This document shows, piece by piece, positions 13,020 to 14,809 of a stretch of 14,809 bases of DNA; the stretch's first letter is position 1, and each line of letters starts with the position of its first letter. Origin of the DNA: Hyphomicrobium_A sp041659545 (GTDB taxonomy: Bacteria > Pseudomonadota > Alphaproteobacteria > Rhizobiales > Hyphomicrobiaceae); contig JBAZYB010000091.1 in assembly GCA_041659545.1 (NCBI GenBank), positions 1 through 14,809 of the forward strand. The letters run 5' to 3'. The notes under the pieces are model-generated. The model was not told the DNA's origin. It saw only the letters and a program-made list of their open reading frames with translations, and did no database searches. The position numbers and the translations under genes were made by a program.

Positions 13020-14809
13020 ATGGCCGACACGGGCCCCGATTCTGCGCCTGATTCATCTTCCAAGGCGCCCCAGGTCATTCTGACATTCCCGGATGGAGCA
13101 ACGCGCAAGATCGAGCGCGGCACCTCGGGCATGAGCGTCGCCAAGGCGATTTCGCCGTCGCTGGCCAAGCGCACGGTCGCTGTGAGCCTCAACGGCAAGT
13201 TGGCCGACTTGGCCGATCCCATCAACGAGGACGCGACGATCAAGTTCGTCGCGCGTACCGATCCCGAGGCGCTGGAGCTGATCCGGCACGATGCCGCGCA
13301 CGTCATGGCCGAGGCCGTGCAATCGCTGTGGCCGGGCACGCAGGTGACGATCGGCCCCGTGATCGAGAACGGCTTCTTCTACGATTTCGCCAAGCAGCAG
13401 CCGTTCGAGCCGGAAGACATTCCGAAGATCGAAAAGAGGATGGCGGAGATCATCGCCAGGAACGCGCCGTTCACGAAGGAATTCTGGTCGCGTGATGAGG
13501 CGAAGAAATTCTTCCGCGATAGGGGCGAGAACTTCAAGATCGAGTTGGTCGATGCCATCCCGGCCGGCGAGGACCTGAAGATCTACAAGCAGGGCGACTG
13601 GCTCGACCTGTGCCGCGGCCCGCACATGACCAGCGTGGGTCAGGTCGGCAAGGCCTTCAAGCTGATGAAGTTCGCCGGCGCCTATTGGCGCGGCGATGCC
13701 AACAATCCGCAGCTACAGCGGATCTACGGCACGGCGTTCGCGACCGAGGACGAGTTGAAGGAGTACCTGCATCGCCTCGAGGAAGCCGAGAAGCGCGACC
13801 ACCGCAAGCTCGGCCGCGAGATGGATCTGTTCCATTTCCAGGAAGAAGCGCCGGGCTCGGTCTTCTGGCATCCCAAGGGCTGGACGCTGTTCCAGACGCT
13901 GATCGCCTATATGCGCCGCCGTCTCGATGCCGCTGGCTACCAAGAAGTGAACTCTCCCGACATGATGGAGAAGCACTTCTGGGAGCTGTCCGGGCACTGG
14001 GAGAATTACGGCGAGAACATGTTTACGACGACGCTCCCCGATGAGCGCGTGTTCTGCTGCAAGCCGATGAACTGCCCCGGGCACGTACAGATCTTCAAGC
14101 ACGGGCTGAAGAGCTACCGCGACCTGCCGTTGAAGATCGCCGAGTTCGGCAAGGTGCATCGCTATGAGCCGTCGGGCGCGCTGCACGGCATGCTGCGCGT
14201 GCGCCACTTCACGCAGGACGACGCGCACATCTTCATCACCGAAGATCAGATCATGGAGGAGTGCCTCAAGATCAACGATCTGATGCTGTCGATCTACAAG
14301 GACTTCGGCTTCGAGGACATCTTCATCAAGCTTTCGACGCGTCCTGAAAAGCGCGTTGGCGCCGACGAGCTGTGGGACAAGGCCGAGAAGGCGCTCGGCG
14401 ATGTGCTCGAGGAGGTGAAGCGGCAGTCGAACGGTCGGGTGAAGACGGCGCTGCAGCCGGGCGAGGGTGCGTTCTATGGGCCGAAGCTCGAGTACGTCCT
14501 GAAGGATGCCATCGGGCGCGAGTGGCAGTGCGGCACGACGCAGGTCGATTTCAACCTCGCGGGGCGTCTTGGCGCCTTCTACATCGACGAGCACTCGGAG
14601 AAGAAAACGCCGGTGATGATCCATCGCGCCATGTTCGGCTCGCTGGAACGGTTCACGGGCATCCTCATCGAGAACTTTGCCGGGCATTTCCCGCTGTGGC
14701 TGTCGCCGCTGCAGGCGGTGGTGGCGACGATCGTCTCGGATGCGGACGACTACGCGCTTAAGGTTGCCGAGCAGCTTCGCGCGGCGGGACTGCGTGTCGA
14801 CACCGACCT
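13020..14809 (+). CDS. thrS: Threonine-tRNA ligase (3' end missing)
   Basis: ThrRS charges tRNA-Thr. The 596 residues seen cover all but the C-terminal part of the anticodon-binding domain, which the right edge cuts off. An N-terminal TGS domain starts at about 18 (QVILTFPDGATRKIERG). The editing domain has RHDAAHVMAEAV (His90, His94) and DLCRGPH (Cys198, His202), which together hydrolyse mis-made Ser-tRNA-Thr. The class II core has MNCPGH (Cys352), motif 2 RYEPSGALHGMLRVRHFTQDDAHIF (His403), and motif 3 IHRAMFGSLERF (His535); Cys352, His403 and His535 bind the zinc that selects threonine. ATG 13020 has GGAGAGGA just upstream. A Ser/Asp-rich extension of about 17 residues precedes the TGS domain. 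Confidence 0.97.
   Translation, partial: MADTGPDSAPDSSSKAPQVILTFPDGATRKIERGTSGMSVAKAISPSLAKRTVAVSLNGKLADLADPINEDATIKFVARTDPEALELIRHDAAHVMAEAVQSLWPGTQVTIGPVIENGFFYDFAKQQPFEPEDIPKIEKRMAEIIARNAPFTKEFWSRDEAKKFFRDRGENFKIELVDAIPAGEDLKIYKQGDWLDLCRGPHMTSVGQVGKAFKLMKFAGAYWRGDANNPQLQRIYGTAFATEDELKEYLHRLEEAEKRDHRKLGREMDLFHFQEEAPGSVFWHPKGWTLFQTLIAYMRRRLDAAGYQEVNSPDMMEKHFWELSGHWENYGENMFTTTLPDERVFCCKPMNCPGHVQIFKHGLKSYRDLPLKIAEFGKVHRYEPSGALHGMLRVRHFTQDDAHIFITEDQIMEECLKINDLMLSIYKDFGFEDIFIKLSTRPEKRVGADELWDKAEKALGDVLEEVKRQSNGRVKTALQPGEGAFYGPKLEYVLKDAIGREWQCGTTQVDFNLAGRLGAFYIDEHSEKKTPVMIHRAMFGSLERFTGILIENFAGHFPLWLSPLQAVVATIVSDADDYALKVAEQLRAAGLRVDTD

Noticed and set aside
13713..14687. Long minus-strand open frame (324 codons) inside thrS
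   Set aside because: It is antisense to well-conserved ThrRS catalytic sequence, with no family features.
1..14809. tRNA, rRNA, CRISPR array, insertion sequence or attachment site
   Set aside because: None was recognised by reading both strands. No regularly spaced repeats, transposase motifs or tRNA-like cloverleaf segments were seen.

Overview
The window is GC-rich chromosomal DNA from an alphaproteobacterium, most likely of the order Hyphomicrobiales (Rhizobiales). Three things suggest this: the gene run rpoZ-rel-DUF2062-pdxJ-acpS-lepB-rnc-era, a single bifunctional Rel enzyme of alphaproteobacterial type, and a lytic transglycosylase divergent from dapA-smpB. A genus cannot be named from the sequence alone. 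I see no mobile element, phage gene, CRISPR array, tRNA or rRNA, so this is core genome with a few less familiar genes.

Layout. Positions 1-388 (minus) hold the start of an exported lytic transglycosylase that runs off the left edge. After a 254-base divergent gap come dapA (lysine/peptidoglycan precursor synthesis), smpB (trans-translation) and two overlapping peroxiredoxin-like genes (2051-3195). The first redoxin keeps a CX4C active site; the second has lost both cysteines. Facing them on the minus strand are a DUF3775 gene, a family 5-type uracil-DNA glycosylase and a NYN-domain putative nuclease (3222-5043). The NYN gene precedes the glycosylase gene by only 13 bases. The 420-base gap 5044-5463 separates this group from rpoZ.

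From 5464 everything is on the plus strand. rpoZ (RNA polymerase omega, with the ppGpp-binding MAR N-terminus) lies just before rel, which makes and destroys ppGpp. A DUF2062 membrane protein follows, then pdxJ (vitamin B6) overlapping acpS (carrier-protein activation). A promoter-like sequence precedes lepB (signal peptidase I), followed by rnc (RNase III) and era (ribosome-assembly GTPase), which overlap by 8 bases. thrS starts after its own promoter-like sequence and is cut by the right edge.

The most unusual features are the translationally coupled smpB-redoxin-redoxin set with one active and one apparently dead partner; a perfect 12-base inverted repeat inside a 28-codon leader ORF that overlaps the rel start; an 8-base inverted repeat just downstream of a -10-like element before rpoZ; a stable hairpin in the rnc leader; and variant G4/G5 nucleotide-binding motifs in Era. 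I found no clear-cut new multi-gene system. The redoxin pair is the best candidate for something not well understood.
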